This document shows, piece by piece, positions 9,539 to 18,232 of a DNA stretch of 64,000 nucleotides (positions are counted from its first letter, which is position 1; each line of letters starts with the position of its first letter). The DNA comes from Halorubellus salinus (GTDB lineage: Archaea > Halobacteriota > Halobacteria > Halobacteriales > Natrialbaceae). The stretch is taken from contig NZ_JAJCVI010000003.1 of the NCBI RefSeq assembly GCF_020567525.1, forward strand, positions 434,001 to 498,000, written 5' to 3'. A program made the position numbers and the translations under genes. The notes below the pieces were generated by a model, which was given only the letters and a program-made list of their open reading frames with translations, ran no database searches and had not been told where the DNA came from.

Positions 9539-10129
9539 TCAGCGCCCTCGGCGTCGTCGAGCGAACGCCTCGACCCTCGTGGTGATCGCTCGGACGCCGG
9601 GAGCACCGTCGACGAGCCAGAGCACGACCGACGTGACGCCGAGTGCGACGCCGAGCGCGAGACTCGTGCTGAGGTCCCCGGTTCCGACGTCGGCGAGGTA
9701 CTCGCGGAAGTAGACGAGGCCGCGTTCGACGCCGAGGTCGTCGCCGTACGGTTCTCTTTCGACGACCGGCCAGAGGACGCGGTCGATGCCGAGTGGCTCA
9801 CCGGCTCTGAGCGGGGAGAGGAGGTCGCCGGCGACGTGCGTCCACGCGCCGACGAGGAACGCGACCGCGTTCCGTCGACGGCCGTCGTCGCGGACGCCAC
9901 CGAGGGCGAGTAGCGTCAGTGCGAGGAGGACGAGGACGGAGTGACCGGCAGCGTAACCGGTCGGGAACACGCCGAGCCCCCACGAGAGCGGTTTGTCGAC
10001 GAGGTCGGGGAACTGGGTGCCGACGGCGAGGAAGAGCACGGGGTCGCCGTCCGGGGGGTCGCCCCCGAGCAGTCTGGTGGCGGCCGAGTAGCACACGTAG
10101 CCGACGGCAGCGTGCTCCCACGGCCACAT
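9539..10129 (-). CDS. membrane-bound metal-dependent hydrolase, YdjM/DUF457 family
   Basis: 196-aa membrane protein. It has the family's spaced metal ligands: HAAVGY near the N-terminus, FPDLVDKP, GHSVLV and WTHVAGDLLSP, embedded in four or more hydrophobic helices. The family (LexA-binding, inner-membrane-associated putative hydrolase, DUF457) is predicted to be a metal-dependent hydrolase; substrate is unknown. The start lies 5 nt downstream of the aminotransferase stop, so it may be part of the same transcript. Confidence 0.75.
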   Translation of the reverse strand: MWPWEHAAVGYVCYSAATRLLGGDPPDGDPVLFLAVGTQFPDLVDKPLSWGLGVFPTGYAAGHSVLVLLALTLLALGGVRDDGRRRNAVAFLVGAWTHVAGDLLSPLRAGEPLGIDRVLWPVVEREPYGDDLGVERGLVYFREYLADVGTGDLSTSLALGVALGVTSVVLWLVDGAPGVRAITTRVEAFARRRRGR

Positions 10130-10134
10130 CCGTG

Positions 10135-11226
10135 CTATCGCGCCTCGACGTCGACGGCCCGGAGTGCGTTCACGACCTGGTCGACGTCCTCGGCGGAGAG
10201 GCCGGGATGGACGGGCAGCGAGAGCACCTGTTCGCTCGCGGCACGAGCGACCGGGACGTCCGCGTCGTAGCCGTCGTACGCCTCCAGGTCGGGGATTATC
10301 GTCGGATAGTAGATGCCGCTTCCGACGCCGGCGTCCTCGAGGTACGCGGCGAGCGCCTCCCGGTCAGTGCAGCGCACGGTGTACTGGTGGTACGCGTGCT
10401 CGCTCCCGTCGGGTTCCACGGGCGCAATGACGCCCCGGACGGACGAGAGTGCATCGGTCAACGCGGCCGCGTTCTCGCGTCGCGCGTCGATCCACTCGGG
10501 GAGTCGTTCGAGCTGGACGCGCCCGATGGCCGCGCCGATGCTCGTCATCCGATGGTTCGACCCGAGGTCGCGATGCGAGTATCCGCCCTCGGGACCGCGG
10601 CCGTGGTTCACGTAGCTCGCCGCGCGCTCCGCGACGTCCTCGCGGTTCGTGACGACCATCCCGCCTTCGCCCGTCGTCATGTTCTTTGTCGGATAGAACG
10701 AGAACGCCGCGGCGTCCCCGAACGTCCCGACGTGCCGGCCGTCGACCCGAGCCCCGTGCGCTTGCGCGGCGTCCTCCAGCAGGAGGACGTCCTCCTCGTC
10801 GGCGACATCGCGGAGCGCGGCGACGTCCGCGGGCAGCCCGTACAGGTGCACGGCGAGGATGGCGTCCGCGTCGTGCTCGCGGACCGCCGCCCGCGTGGCC
10901 GCCGGGTCCAGGTTGTACGTCCGCGGGTCGATGTCCGCGAACACCGGTTCAGCGCCGACGAGACGGATGGCGTTCGCGCTCGCGACGAACGAGAACGGCG
11001 TCGTCACGACCACGTCGCCCTCACCGATTCCGAGCCCGACGAGCGCCGCGACGAGCGCGGTCGTCCCGTTCGACGTCGCCACCGCGTGATTCGCGCCACA
11101 GTAAGCCGCGAACTCCTCCTCGAACCGCCGGACCTCCGGCCCGTCAGCGACCATCCCGGAGTCCAGCACCGCCAGCACCGCCTCCTTCTCCGCGTCACCG
11201 AACGACGGGCTCGCAACCGATATCAT
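10135..11226 (-). CDS. DegT/DnrJ/EryC1/StrS sugar aminotransferase
   Basis: 363-aa PLP enzyme of the family that aminates keto-sugars on nucleotide carriers. Motifs: TSNGTTALVAAL (cofactor phosphate site), EDAAQAHGA (Asp that pairs with the PLP nitrogen), and the Schiff-base lysine K181 in FYPTKNMTTGEGG. Length is normal for the family. It follows the acyltransferase gene by 46 nt in the same direction; aminotransferase plus hexapeptide N-acyltransferase is the usual pair for making an N-acylated amino-deoxy sugar. The exact sugar cannot be read from sequence. Confidence 0.9.
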   Translation of the reverse strand: MISVASPSFGDAEKEAVLAVLDSGMVADGPEVRRFEEEFAAYCGANHAVATSNGTTALVAALVGLGIGEGDVVVTTPFSFVASANAIRLVGAEPVFADIDPRTYNLDPAATRAAVREHDADAILAVHLYGLPADVAALRDVADEEDVLLLEDAAQAHGARVDGRHVGTFGDAAAFSFYPTKNMTTGEGGMVVTNREDVAERAASYVNHGRGPEGGYSHRDLGSNHRMTSIGAAIGRVQLERLPEWIDARRENAAALTDALSSVRGVIAPVEPDGSEHAYHQYTVRCTDREALAAYLEDAGVGSGIYYPTIIPDLEAYDGYDADVPVARAASEQVLSLPVHPGLSAEDVDQVVNALRAVDVEAR

Positions 11227-11272
11227 GCGCCCACCACCTGATTCGAGAGCAGGCGTACTCGCATTCGCTGGC

Positions 11273-11857
11273 TCATGCGACCACGTTCTCCGCTGCGAGT
11301 TCCTTCGGGAGCGGGCGGTGCGTGGCCGGGACCCCGACCGCGAGCGTGTTCGGCGGGACGTCCTCGGTGACGACCGCGCCCGCGGCGACGAACGCGTTCT
11401 TCCCGACGGTGACGCCCGGGAGGATGGTCGCGTTCGCGCCCACGGACACCCCGTCCTCGATGGTCGGTCCCTTCAGTTGCACGTCCTGCCGGAGCGGGTA
11501 CGGGTCGTTCGTCAACACTACGTTCGGCCCGAGGAACACGTCGTCCCCGATGGACGTCTCCGGCGGGACGTACACGCCCGTCTGGATGCTCACGTCGTTC
11601 CCGACCGTCAGGAGCCCGTCCAGGACCGTGTTCGTTCCGACGAGGACGTTCTCACCGATGATGCAGCGCTCGCGGATGAGCGCGTTGTGTCCCGTCTGGA
11701 GGCCACGACCGAGTTCCGTGTCCGCGTAGACGATCGTTCCCTTGCGTATCTTCGCGTCCCCGAGGACGACCGCCGGGCCGACGTTCTCCGCGTACTCGTA
11801 ACCGACGGTCGTGCCCGGGTCGACGACGACGTTCTCGCCGAGCTCCGCGACCGTCAT
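11273..11857 (-). CDS. hexapeptide-repeat (LbH) acyltransferase
   Basis: 194-aa left-handed beta-helix acyltransferase. Repeated hexapeptides (I-G-x-x-x-x type) run through most of the chain, e.g. GENVLVGTNTVLDG and GDDVFLGPNVVLTNDPYP, with the catalytic-type NDPYP/His region seen in WbbJ/WlbB/QdtC-like sugar N-acetyltransferases. ATG 11857 is backed by a strong GGGAGGTG 5-6 nt upstream. It probably acylates the amino group placed by the aminotransferase that follows. Confidence 0.88.
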   Translation of the reverse strand: MTVAELGENVVVDPGTTVGYEYAENVGPAVVLGDAKIRKGTIVYADTELGRGLQTGHNALIRERCIIGENVLVGTNTVLDGLLTVGNDVSIQTGVYVPPETSIGDDVFLGPNVVLTNDPYPLRQDVQLKGPTIEDGVSVGANATILPGVTVGKNAFVAAGAVVTEDVPPNTLAVGVPATHRPLPKELAAENVVA

Positions 11858-11916
11858 CCCGACACCTCCCGCTGTTCGACGACGATACCGGTACTGCGTA
11901 CTGTCCGTGCGTGCAT
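11854..11916 (-). CDS. short upstream ORF coupled to the acyltransferase
   Basis: A 20-codon frame (starts MHARTVRSTG) that ends with TGA overlapping the acyltransferase ATG (ATGA). It encloses that gene's Shine-Dalgarno sequence. No homology is recognised; it could be a coupling leader or chance. Confidence 0.2.
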   Translation of the reverse strand: MHARTVRSTGIVVEQREVSG

Positions 11917-12232
11917 GATGAATCTCCACGGGGGTGCCATCGAAGCCACCCCGCTCTGGCAGTCGATAGTCGTGATATCGGTTTTGTTATGCGCGGCCTT
12001 CGCACGCGACAGGACCACGCTGACCGGCGACCCCGCGACCGATTCCGCGGGTTCCCGTCGGAGACCTGCACGGGAACTCGTAGCCGACAGCGGAACGAAG
12101 AACGTGGCCGTGTACAGGAGCCAGGACGCGTGGCTCGTCGAACGACGGACGCGTACAATACTGCCGGGGATCGCTGTCGTGGTGCCGTAGAAGTCGCCGC
12201 GATTCGGGTGCCCGAATGGTCGCCGTCTCGAT
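11917..12232. other. intergenic region
   Basis: No convincing gene. A possible minus-strand TATA-like element (CATAACAAAACC) lies near 11980-11993 and may serve the acyltransferase/aminotransferase transcript. Confidence 0.3.
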
Positions 12233-12895
12233 TCAGGCGGAGGACGTCTCACCCATCGTCACGCCGACGCCGTCGCCGTCCTCGTCGTCGTTCGCCCGCA
12301 CCCACTGGTAGTGTGCGGCCGAACACCCGACGTTCGCGGCGACGATGAGTAGTCCCGCGAGCACGACGAGCGGTGCGGCGACGAACGGCTGCACGAGCAA
12401 CGCGACGAGGAGCGTGACCGCGCTCGCCCCCGCGGTGATCGCGTGGATGCGGTGCCACGCCGGCCCCTCGTCCTCGGGCTCGAACTCGAGGTACTCGTCG
12501 AAGACCGCCGCGTTCGGACCACGTTCGATGAGGCCACGCGGCTTGTTGAACGAGACGACGCCCATGCTATCCATCTTCGGGAGGTGGCACTGGTAGAGTC
12601 CCACGTACACGCGCTTGCGTTCGCTCGAGGATAGCTGACTGACCTCCTTCCCGTTCTCGAGCGCGGCGATCTCTTCGGCGAGATCGCTCATCGAGACGGT
12701 GTCGTCGACGTCGTTCAGGTGCTGGAGGACGTAGCGACGACGCTGGTTCTTCAGTATCTCGAACACCTGGTCGAGCTCCAGTTCGGTCTCGGGCTCGGCG
12801 AGCGCTTCGGTCTCCAGTCGCTCGCTCGCGTTCACCTCTTCGGTGACCGACGTCCCCTCCTCGGTGACGTTGGTCGATTGCGATTCAGTCGACAT
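12233..12895 (-). CDS. DUF7344-type winged-helix protein with two membrane helices
   Basis: 220-aa haloarchaeal protein. Residues about 40-135 carry the DUF7344-like winged helix: LDQVFEILKNQRRRYVL opening helix and the family hallmark KRVYVGLYQCHLPKM followed by a short wing (GVVSFNKPRG). The C-terminus has two hydrophobic segments, so the regulator is probably membrane-tethered. The N-terminal 40 residues are acidic and low-complexity. It is one of six related proteins in this window. Known: family is annotated as putative DNA-binding; targets unknown. ATG 12895 overlaps a short upstream ORF. Confidence 0.8.
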   Translation of the reverse strand: MSTESQSTNVTEEGTSVTEEVNASERLETEALAEPETELELDQVFEILKNQRRRYVLQHLNDVDDTVSMSDLAEEIAALENGKEVSQLSSSERKRVYVGLYQCHLPKMDSMGVVSFNKPRGLIERGPNAAVFDEYLEFEPEDEGPAWHRIHAITAGASAVTLLVALLVQPFVAAPLVVLAGLLIVAANVGCSAAHYQWVRANDDEDGDGVGVTMGETSSA

Positions 12896-12968
12896 CGGTA
12901 CTCCGTTCGTTCCCCCCAGGTCCGTTCGAACCTGCGTCCATCGTGATGGCCGGGTTGTTGTGTTGCAT
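12885..12968 (-). CDS. short upstream ORF overlapping the DUF7344 gene start
   Basis: 27-codon frame (starts MQHNNPAITM; a second in-frame ATG is at 12941) whose TGA lies 11 nt inside the following DUF7344 gene in another frame. A GGAGAGAG sequence precedes its ATG. No product recognised; possible translational-coupling leader. Confidence 0.25.
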   Translation of the reverse strand: MQHNNPAITMDAGSNGPGGNERSTDVD

Positions 12969-13380
12969 TGGTTTGTCTCTCTCCGTTCAGCGGACTGCTT
13001 CCCTGTCGTCGAACGCCGCGTTCGGTCGTCGGCGTCCGCGCAGGTGCGGCTGGATGGTAGGCGGGTCACCGCGCGTTGACGCGGCGACCGTCGGCATCGT
13101 GCCGGTGGTCTCAGCCAATACCGGGTGCGGTCGTCAGCAACTGGCGCGCCCGGTACGTGGTCGATTCCCCTCCAGTGTCGACGGGTAGGCGCATTCCGTT
13201 CCGCGACAGTAGCGTTATACCCCGTATGACGCCTTTGTTAGACCGGCTCTATCCATCCGTATTGGTAACATACCTGTCGCCAAAAACCGCGGTCCAGTAG
13301 TCCTACCGACGGGTTACCGAACCTACTGGTAAGTACTCCGTCTCGTCTGGACCGTAAACAGAAGTCTCGTCGGTCGCTGG
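12969..13380. other. intergenic region with minus-strand TATA element
   Basis: A minus-strand GGTATAACG lies at about 13214-13222; about 25 nt downstream is a 27-codon frame (13111-13194, starts MRLPVDTGGE) that could be leaderless. No other feature is recognised. The transcript could run on into the DUF7344 gene. Confidence 0.25.
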
Positions 13381-13596
13381 CTAGCGGCGCTCGTGGAGGT
13401 CGCAGACCAGGTCGGGGTCGGCGACCAGGAACTCGTCGTTCTCCAGGTGGTCGGCGTCGCTCGGCATGACCATGCACTGTTCGTTGCGGTCGCCGACCGT
13501 GATGATGCTCAGGGCCTGTAGGTCGTACCCGAGGTCGTCCTCGGGATCGGGATTCGAGGAGACGCGCTCCCAGGTCTCCGTCGCCGACTCGCTCAC
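13381..13596 (-). CDS. small conserved haloarchaeal protein (DUF7511-like)
   Basis: 71-aa acidic protein. The middle and end (LSIITVGDRNEQCMVMPSDAD then FLVADPDLVCDLHERR) follow the layout of the small haloarchaeal DUF7511 proteins: a beta strand, a Cys-containing strand, P-x-DAD and a closing AD-x-D...DL-E-x-R. I chose GTG 13596 because GGTGAG sits five bases upstream; GTG 13602 is also possible. Function unknown; neighbours give no clue. Confidence 0.6.
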   Translation of the reverse strand: MSESATETWERVSSNPDPEDDLGYDLQALSIITVGDRNEQCMVMPSDADHLENDEFLVADPDLVCDLHERR

Positions 13597-14073
13597 GCGC
13601 ACTCACCACCGAGTGCGGCATCGCGTTTCAGTTTGGTTCCGGTCCACCCAGAAACCGGTCTGTTCTGCGTCGTCTGGAACACCCATCTTCCAGGCATGGT
13701 GGGAAACACCGTCCTACTGGCATTAACAGTATTGCCGAGTTAGTTACCAGAAGCGTGCGTGACGTGACCTTTGAGTGGCGTTCGGTGGTCGGAAGCCGGC
13801 GATTCTTCCTAATGCCGTGTTACCAAGAAACACGAATCACCGGCACCCACCGCCACTCGGATGGTGATGTCCGATGGGAACAGCCAGGCGCTCGTACAAG
13901 GACGTTACTCGCCGAGTCCGAGGGCTCGAAAGTGCGGGACACGACCTGGACCGCGCTCTCGACAGCAACGACGCCCACGACTGTCGACGCGAGTCACAGC
14001 GCCGTCACGAACCACGCCTTCGACGACGGAAGCACGCCCATAACAAACCACTATCTCGCCGTCGACACTCCCA
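13597..14073. other. intergenic region with epimerase promoter
   Basis: CATAACAAA at 14039-14047 lies 27-35 nt upstream of the epimerase ATG and fits a haloarchaeal TATA box for a leaderless transcript. The rest holds no gene I can support. Confidence 0.4.
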
Positions 14074-15021
14074 ATGACGCACACCACACCGACGCTCGAC
14101 GCGGACTCGCCGCTCCGGGGCGCACGGATCCTCGTAACCGGCGGCGCCGGCTTCATCGGCAGCCACCTCGTCGACCTCCTCGCCCCGCACGCGGACGTCC
14201 ACGTCCTCGACGACTGCTCGACGGGCACCGAGTCGAGCGTCCACGACGACGCCACGCTCACCGTCGGCACCATCACCGACCGCGCGCTCGTCGACGAACT
14301 CACCGAGACCGTCGACTACGTCTTCCACCTCGCAGCCATCCCATCGGTTCCAGCGACGCTCGACGCACCGACGGAGACCCTGGACGTCAACGCGACCGCG
14401 ACCGCGTACCTGCTCGAACGAGCAGCCGAACGCGACGCGCGCCTCGTCTTCGCCTCGAGCGCCGCGGTCTACGGCCGCCCCAGTCAACTCCCCATCCCGG
14501 AGACCGAACCGACGACGCCGCGGAGCCCGTACGGCATCTCCAAGCTCGCCGCCGACCAGTACGTCCGCGGGTACGCGGACTGGTACGACTGCGACGCCGT
14601 AGCACTCCGCTTCTTCAACGTCTACGGCCCCGGGCAACGCGACGGCGTCGTCCCGTCCTTCGTCGCGCGAGCACGCGCAGGCGAACCGCTCGTCGTCCAC
14701 GGCGACGGCAGTCAGACCCGCGACTTCGTCCACGTCAGCGACGTCGTTCGCGCGCTCGTGGCCGCAGCGACGACGCCGGCGACGGGCCAAGCGTTCAACG
14801 TCGGCACCGGTACCACGACGAGCGTCCTGGAGCTCGCCACCCTCGTCAGCGAACTCGCGCCGGAGACCGTGCCGGTCGTCCACGACGATTCGCGACCGGC
14901 CGACATCCAGGAGAGTTGCGCGGATACGACGACCGCTCGCGACGAACTCGGGTTCGAGGCCGCCGTCTCACTGACCGACGGACTCGCGTCGCTCGTCGGC
15001 CGAACGCTGGCCGCGGACTGA
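14074..15021 (+). CDS. NAD-dependent nucleotide-sugar epimerase/dehydratase (extended SDR)
   Basis: 315-aa extended short-chain dehydrogenase. N-terminal dinucleotide site GGAGFIG (about residues 23-29), Ser in ASSAAVYG, catalytic YGISK (Y153, K157), and RFFNVYGPGQ plus the R-D-F-V-H-V substrate region are all present. It resembles UDP-glucose/GlcNAc 4-epimerases (GalE/WbpP type). Probably supplies a sugar nucleotide for the glycan cluster on the other side of the DUF7344 gene, though it is separately transcribed and preceded by its own TATA element. Confidence 0.88.
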   Translation: MTHTTPTLDADSPLRGARILVTGGAGFIGSHLVDLLAPHADVHVLDDCSTGTESSVHDDATLTVGTITDRALVDELTETVDYVFHLAAIPSVPATLDAPTETLDVNATATAYLLERAAERDARLVFASSAAVYGRPSQLPIPETEPTTPRSPYGISKLAADQYVRGYADWYDCDAVALRFFNVYGPGQRDGVVPSFVARARAGEPLVVHGDGSQTRDFVHVSDVVRALVAAATTPATGQAFNVGTGTTTSVLELATLVSELAPETVPVVHDDSRPADIQESCADTTTARDELGFEAAVSLTDGLASLVGRTLAAD

Positions 15022-15298
15022 ACGACGCGGTCGCCCGGACGGTGGGTTCGTCGATCGTTGGAACGACCGATTACTGCGATAGGTCGAGTGAGGTCGCTGC
15101 GCCGGACGCGTCTCTGGATTATCCGAAGTCGTTCTGGAGGGGGAGTAGTTGCTGCATCGTTCGCTCCGTTGACACTGGACGCTGTCCGACATGAGTGACC
15201 GCATACATTCGTCCCACGGCGACGAAATTGCAGTACTTACTCTGTTGGTGATTCTCGAAATATCTATATAACAAAGATACGCCCTGGCATAGGGTCTC
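15022..15298. other. intergenic region ending in a strong TATA box
   Basis: TCTATATA at 15263-15270 in an AT-rich context (CGAAATATCTATATAAC) is a good archaeal promoter pointing to the right, with predicted transcription start near 15295. Nothing else is seen. Confidence 0.45.
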
Positions 15299-15457
15299 AT
15301 GGGTGGCGACGAAACGTCGCTCCACGGACGAAACCCCACCACGTCCATCAGCCACCCCGGACTCAGTCAGTCGACCCCCATCCACCCCCACACGGACGAC
15401 GTTTCACTCGACATTCGACGGGGAGTCATCCCCGTACTTCCGTTTTCGCGACCGTAA
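15299..15457 (+). CDS. possible leaderless small protein, 52 aa
   Basis: The ATG lies about 29-36 nt downstream of the TATA element at 15263-15270, the position expected for a leaderless start. The product is Pro/His/Thr-rich in its middle (SHPGLSQSTPIHPHTDD) and resembles nothing I know. Codon pattern does not clearly prove coding. The transcript may instead be a non-coding RNA. Confidence 0.25.
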   Translation: MGGDETSLHGRNPTTSISHPGLSQSTPIHPHTDDVSLDIRRGVIPVLPFSRP

Positions 15458-15640
15458 CTCCCTCGAGACGTAGCGTCGTTCAGCGATCGTTCCAGGTGGC
15501 ACAGTCGAGACCGGGGCGCCACCGCCCGTCGCGGTCACGACGCGAACAGACCAACTACGGACTGATTCCCAACATCGTGTCGCAGTCTAGGGAAACGCTT
15601 TGGAACAAACTTCGAGTTTCTTTACTCTTGATACGGTGAA

Positions 15641-15648
15641 TATTTATA
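15641..15648 (+). promoter_or_regulatory. TATA box for the HalOD1 gene
   Basis: TATTTATA in the context GTGAATATTTATACC. It sits about 27 nt before a short upstream ORF and 86 nt before the HalOD1 start, the AT-rich core standing out from GC-rich surroundings. Confidence 0.55.
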
Positions 15649-15674
15649 CCTGGCTGTACACGCATCTGAGAAGA

Positions 15675-15737
15675 ATGGACGGGCAGGGGCGCTGCAGGGG
15701 CACTCGCCGACGACCGTCCAAAAAGTACGAACAATGA
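15675..15737 (+). CDS. short upstream ORF coupled to HalOD1 gene
   Basis: 20-codon basic frame (starts MDGQGRCRGT) placed a few bases after the predicted transcription start, with TGA overlapping the ATG of the next gene (ATGA). It could be a leaderless leader peptide that couples translation. No homology recognised. Confidence 0.3.
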   Translation: MDGQGRCRGTRRRPSKKYEQ

Positions 15738-16048
15738 CAGAAGCCAACTTACAGTCGAACACCGCCGTCAGTCAGCCGAGCAAACAGATCGTCGAGTTCG
15801 ATCCGCGGGCGGCGGACTCGATCACGGCACGGATGGCGACCGCCGTCGCAGAGGCGACCGACCGGAACGTCACGGAGATACCACCGCTCGGGGAATGGGT
15901 CGATTGCGACGCCATCGAACAGCTGTTCTCCAGGCAGGACCCGGCCCACGACCTCTCACTGTCCTTCGAACTCGAGGACTGCGAGGTCTTCGTCTCGAAC
16001 GTCGGCCGTATCGTCGTCACCCCGGACGCCGACTACGAAAGCGCCTGA
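15734..16048 (+). CDS. HalOD1 output-domain protein
   Basis: 104-aa protein matching the haloarchaeal HalOD1 output domain: helix ITARMATAVAEATDR, loop EIPPLGEWVDCDAIEQLF and strands LSFELEDCEVFVSNVGRIVVT. HalOD1 domains occur alone or at the end of response-regulator-like proteins and are thought to be outputs in signalling; biochemical role is unknown. Promoter at 15641 and an overlapping upstream mini-ORF suggest regulated translation. Confidence 0.8.
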   Translation: MTEANLQSNTAVSQPSKQIVEFDPRAADSITARMATAVAEATDRNVTEIPPLGEWVDCDAIEQLFSRQDPAHDLSLSFELEDCEVFVSNVGRIVVTPDADYESA

Positions 16049-16121
16049 CGTCCGACCCGTGGGGCTCGTCCCAACGAAACCCGAAGTCACCAGAATTTCA
16101 GATGCCTTTGGAAATCGGTAA

Positions 16122-16168
16122 TAGTACCACCGAAGTACTACCACGGTCGCTACAAAAATCTTATATAA
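16122..16168 (+). promoter_or_regulatory. inverted repeat plus TATA box upstream of DUF7344 gene
   Basis: TAGTAC (16122-16127) and its complement GTACTA (16135-16140) flank a 7-nt spacer, 20 nt before TTATATAA (16161-16168). The layout suggests an operator just upstream of the promoter. The short half-sites could occur by chance. Confidence 0.4.
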
Positions 16169-16287
16169 TTCCGGAGAGTATCTGAACCAATCACTGCCGT
16201 CGAGTGCACAAGGGCCGTCGACCAAAAGGGGGAGAGCGAGCACGTCCGGTACGGCGCCTCGCTCGTCGACTCGAACCGCGGGGGAGC

Positions 16288-16899
16288 ATGAACGATACAT
16301 CCGAGAACAACACCGATCCACAGAGCGAGCCAGACGGTATCGAGACGGCCGACGACGGCACTCCAGCGGCACTCGAAGACCCGCTTGTCGGCAGCGGAAC
16401 CGACGACAATCTGCCGCTGGAACGGGTCTTCGACATCCTCAGGAACGAACGCCGACAGCGAGTCCTCGGGTACCTCGCCATCACCGACGACGAGGTCATC
16501 CGGATCGGTGACCTCGCCGAACACGTCGCCGCGATCGAGAACGACATGCCGGTGAACGCGCTGTCCTCGCAGCAACGAAAGCGCGTGTACGTCGCCCTCT
16601 ACCAGTGCCACCTCCCGAAGATGGCCGACGCCGACGTCATCGAGTTCGACAAGGACCGCGGAACGATCAAGGTCGGCCCCAACGCCAAACAGCTCCGGCC
16701 GTACCTCGACATCGAACCGGAACCCGGCGACGAAGCGACCAGCGTCGAGACGCCGTTCGCCGTCCTCTCGGTCGCGGGCGTCGTCGCGTACCTCTTCGCC
16801 GCACTCGCCGGCGGCACCGGCATCGCGATCGGCGGTCTCGTCCTGCTCGCTGGCATCCTCGCCGCAGCCCTCATCGGGTATCGCGACCACGTCGCGTGA
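16288..16899 (+). CDS. DUF7344-type winged-helix protein, membrane-tethered
   Basis: 203-aa paralogue of the protein at 12233-12895. Acidic N-terminus, winged helix with LERVFDILRNERRQRVL and the hallmark KRVYVALYQCHLPKM, then two C-terminal hydrophobic segments. ATG 16288 has GGGGAG directly upstream; however a GTG at 16204 is in frame and only about 12 nt from the predicted transcription start, so a 28-residue longer, leaderless form is possible. Function: putative DNA-binding regulator, targets unknown. Confidence 0.8.
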   Translation: MNDTSENNTDPQSEPDGIETADDGTPAALEDPLVGSGTDDNLPLERVFDILRNERRQRVLGYLAITDDEVIRIGDLAEHVAAIENDMPVNALSSQQRKRVYVALYQCHLPKMADADVIEFDKDRGTIKVGPNAKQLRPYLDIEPEPGDEATSVETPFAVLSVAGVVAYLFAALAGGTGIAIGGLVLLAGILAAALIGYRDHVA

Positions 16900-17609
16900 A
16901 CGCCACGGCAAGACGCTGAACGGCCCGTATCGAACGGTTACACGTCTTCTACTCCGAATAATTCCGTGCTGTTCCCCTCAAACTGACGCATAACTAAACG
17001 CATTCTCCGCCACCTACAGGGTATCGACCGCGTCAGCGTTGCGTGACGTGGCCCAGAGACAACCATGTACGAGACACAGACACGACGAACGAACCCCGAC
17101 GACACCGGCACCAGCCACCAGCTCGCCGCCGCCAGTGGTGGTCGCCAGTGAACGCCACCGGGCGGTCCGGGGCGAGACGACCCGGGGGGCCTCCGGACCG
17201 ATCCATCGCCGCGATACCGCGACCCGAGTCATCGACGAGCGACGTCCAGGACCCCGCCAGAACCGGCGGTCTCGACCCGCCGTTGGCTCGTGATCGACGA
17301 CGCACACGACAGCCACGGCCGGCTGCACCCATCGGGGTCGCCCGTGGCGGGTCAGTCGCGAGTGACTGGGTCACGAGCGGGTTCGTACGCTCGAAGACCC
17401 ACCCCACTCCGACCGGCCGCTCACTTAAACCCACATCGACGCGAACGGGGGGGAGTTCGGTCAGCCTGCCACAGGCCGCTGATGGCTTCGCGGCGCTCGA
17501 TTCCGGACCGTCGGCGCGACGCATCACGGCCGCCCTGAAGTACCAGCGTCCTACCTCGACTATTCGGAACTTAACAAAGGGTCCAACCGTCGTGGTAGGA
17601 GGTAATCGC
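16900..17609. other. long intergenic region, no supported gene
   Basis: Long overlapping frames on both strands here are Arg/Pro/Thr-rich and lack homology, as expected of non-coding GC-rich DNA. TATA-like elements CTAAACG (about 16995) and CACTTAAACCC (about 17426) could start short transcripts, and TTAACAA near 17571 probably serves the next gene. Confidence 0.35.
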
Positions 17610-17630
17610 ATGCAGAACAACTCCCGGTGA
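17610..17630 (+). CDS. six-codon leader ORF with strong Shine-Dalgarno
   Basis: ATG CAG AAC AAC TCC CGG TGA, preceded by AGGAGGT (17597-17603) at a 6-nt spacing, the best ribosome site in this neighbourhood, yet it serves only this mini-ORF. The DUF7344 ATG lies 12 nt after its stop. Its start MQNNS resembles MQHNN of the mini-ORF at 12968. Confidence 0.3.
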   Translation: MQNNSR

Positions 17631-17641
17631 ATCCAAAACCG

Positions 17642-18193
17642 ATGTCAGAATCCGAAGGAGGTGAGTTAACGCAGGATACCGTCTTCGAGATACTCAGTAA
17701 CTCGAGACGGCGGTTCATGCTCTCGTACCTCCACGAGCACGACGGCCCGGTCGACCTCATGGATCTCGCGAACGAGATCGCAGCATGGGAGAACGACACG
17801 CCGGTCGAGGAACTCACCGACAAGCAATCCAAACGCGTGTACGTCTCGGTCTATCAGACGCACGTCCCGAAGCTCGTGTCCACGAACCTCATCGAGTACG
17901 ACTCGGAGTCGGGACTCATCGAGCTCTCTGACCGAGCGAGCGAGATCGAGCGGTACATGCCCGAGTCCGACGACGAACGACCCTGGCATCGGTACTACGC
18001 GATTCTCGCGTTCGTCTCTGCGGCGTTCTATGCGGGCGTGGCCGTGGGCGTGCCGCTCCTGGACGTACTGCCGGAAGCGGTCGCCGGCGTCATCGTCGTC
18101 CTGGCGTTCGCCGTCCTGTCGGCGGCGCACTACGTGGCCCGTGACCGCGGCCGTCCGATCGTCGAAGATGCCCCCGTCGAGGAAAACTCATGA
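17642..18193 (+). CDS. DUF7344-type winged-helix protein, membrane-tethered
   Basis: 183-aa family member: TQDTVFEILSNSRRRFML, hallmark KRVYVSVYQTHVPKL and wing NLIEYDSESGLI, then two hydrophobic segments near residues 115-165. ATG 17642 chosen; GTG 17627 is five codons upstream. It faces the minus-strand zinc-finger gene in convergent orientation, 39 nt away. Putative regulator of unknown targets. Confidence 0.8.
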   Translation: MSESEGGELTQDTVFEILSNSRRRFMLSYLHEHDGPVDLMDLANEIAAWENDTPVEELTDKQSKRVYVSVYQTHVPKLVSTNLIEYDSESGLIELSDRASEIERYMPESDDERPWHRYYAILAFVSAAFYAGVAVGVPLLDVLPEAVAGVIVVLAFAVLSAAHYVARDRGRPIVEDAPVEENS

Positions 18194-18232
18194 AACAACA
18201 ATCGAAGTTACAGAAACAGGTGGACAGCGCAG

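Noticed and set aside
16900-17630. Plus and minus frames of about 195 codons in the gap before the third DUF7344 gene
   Set aside because: Both strands are open over the same stretch, the products are Arg/Pro/Thr-rich with no homology, and a real DUF7344 start with its own signals follows.
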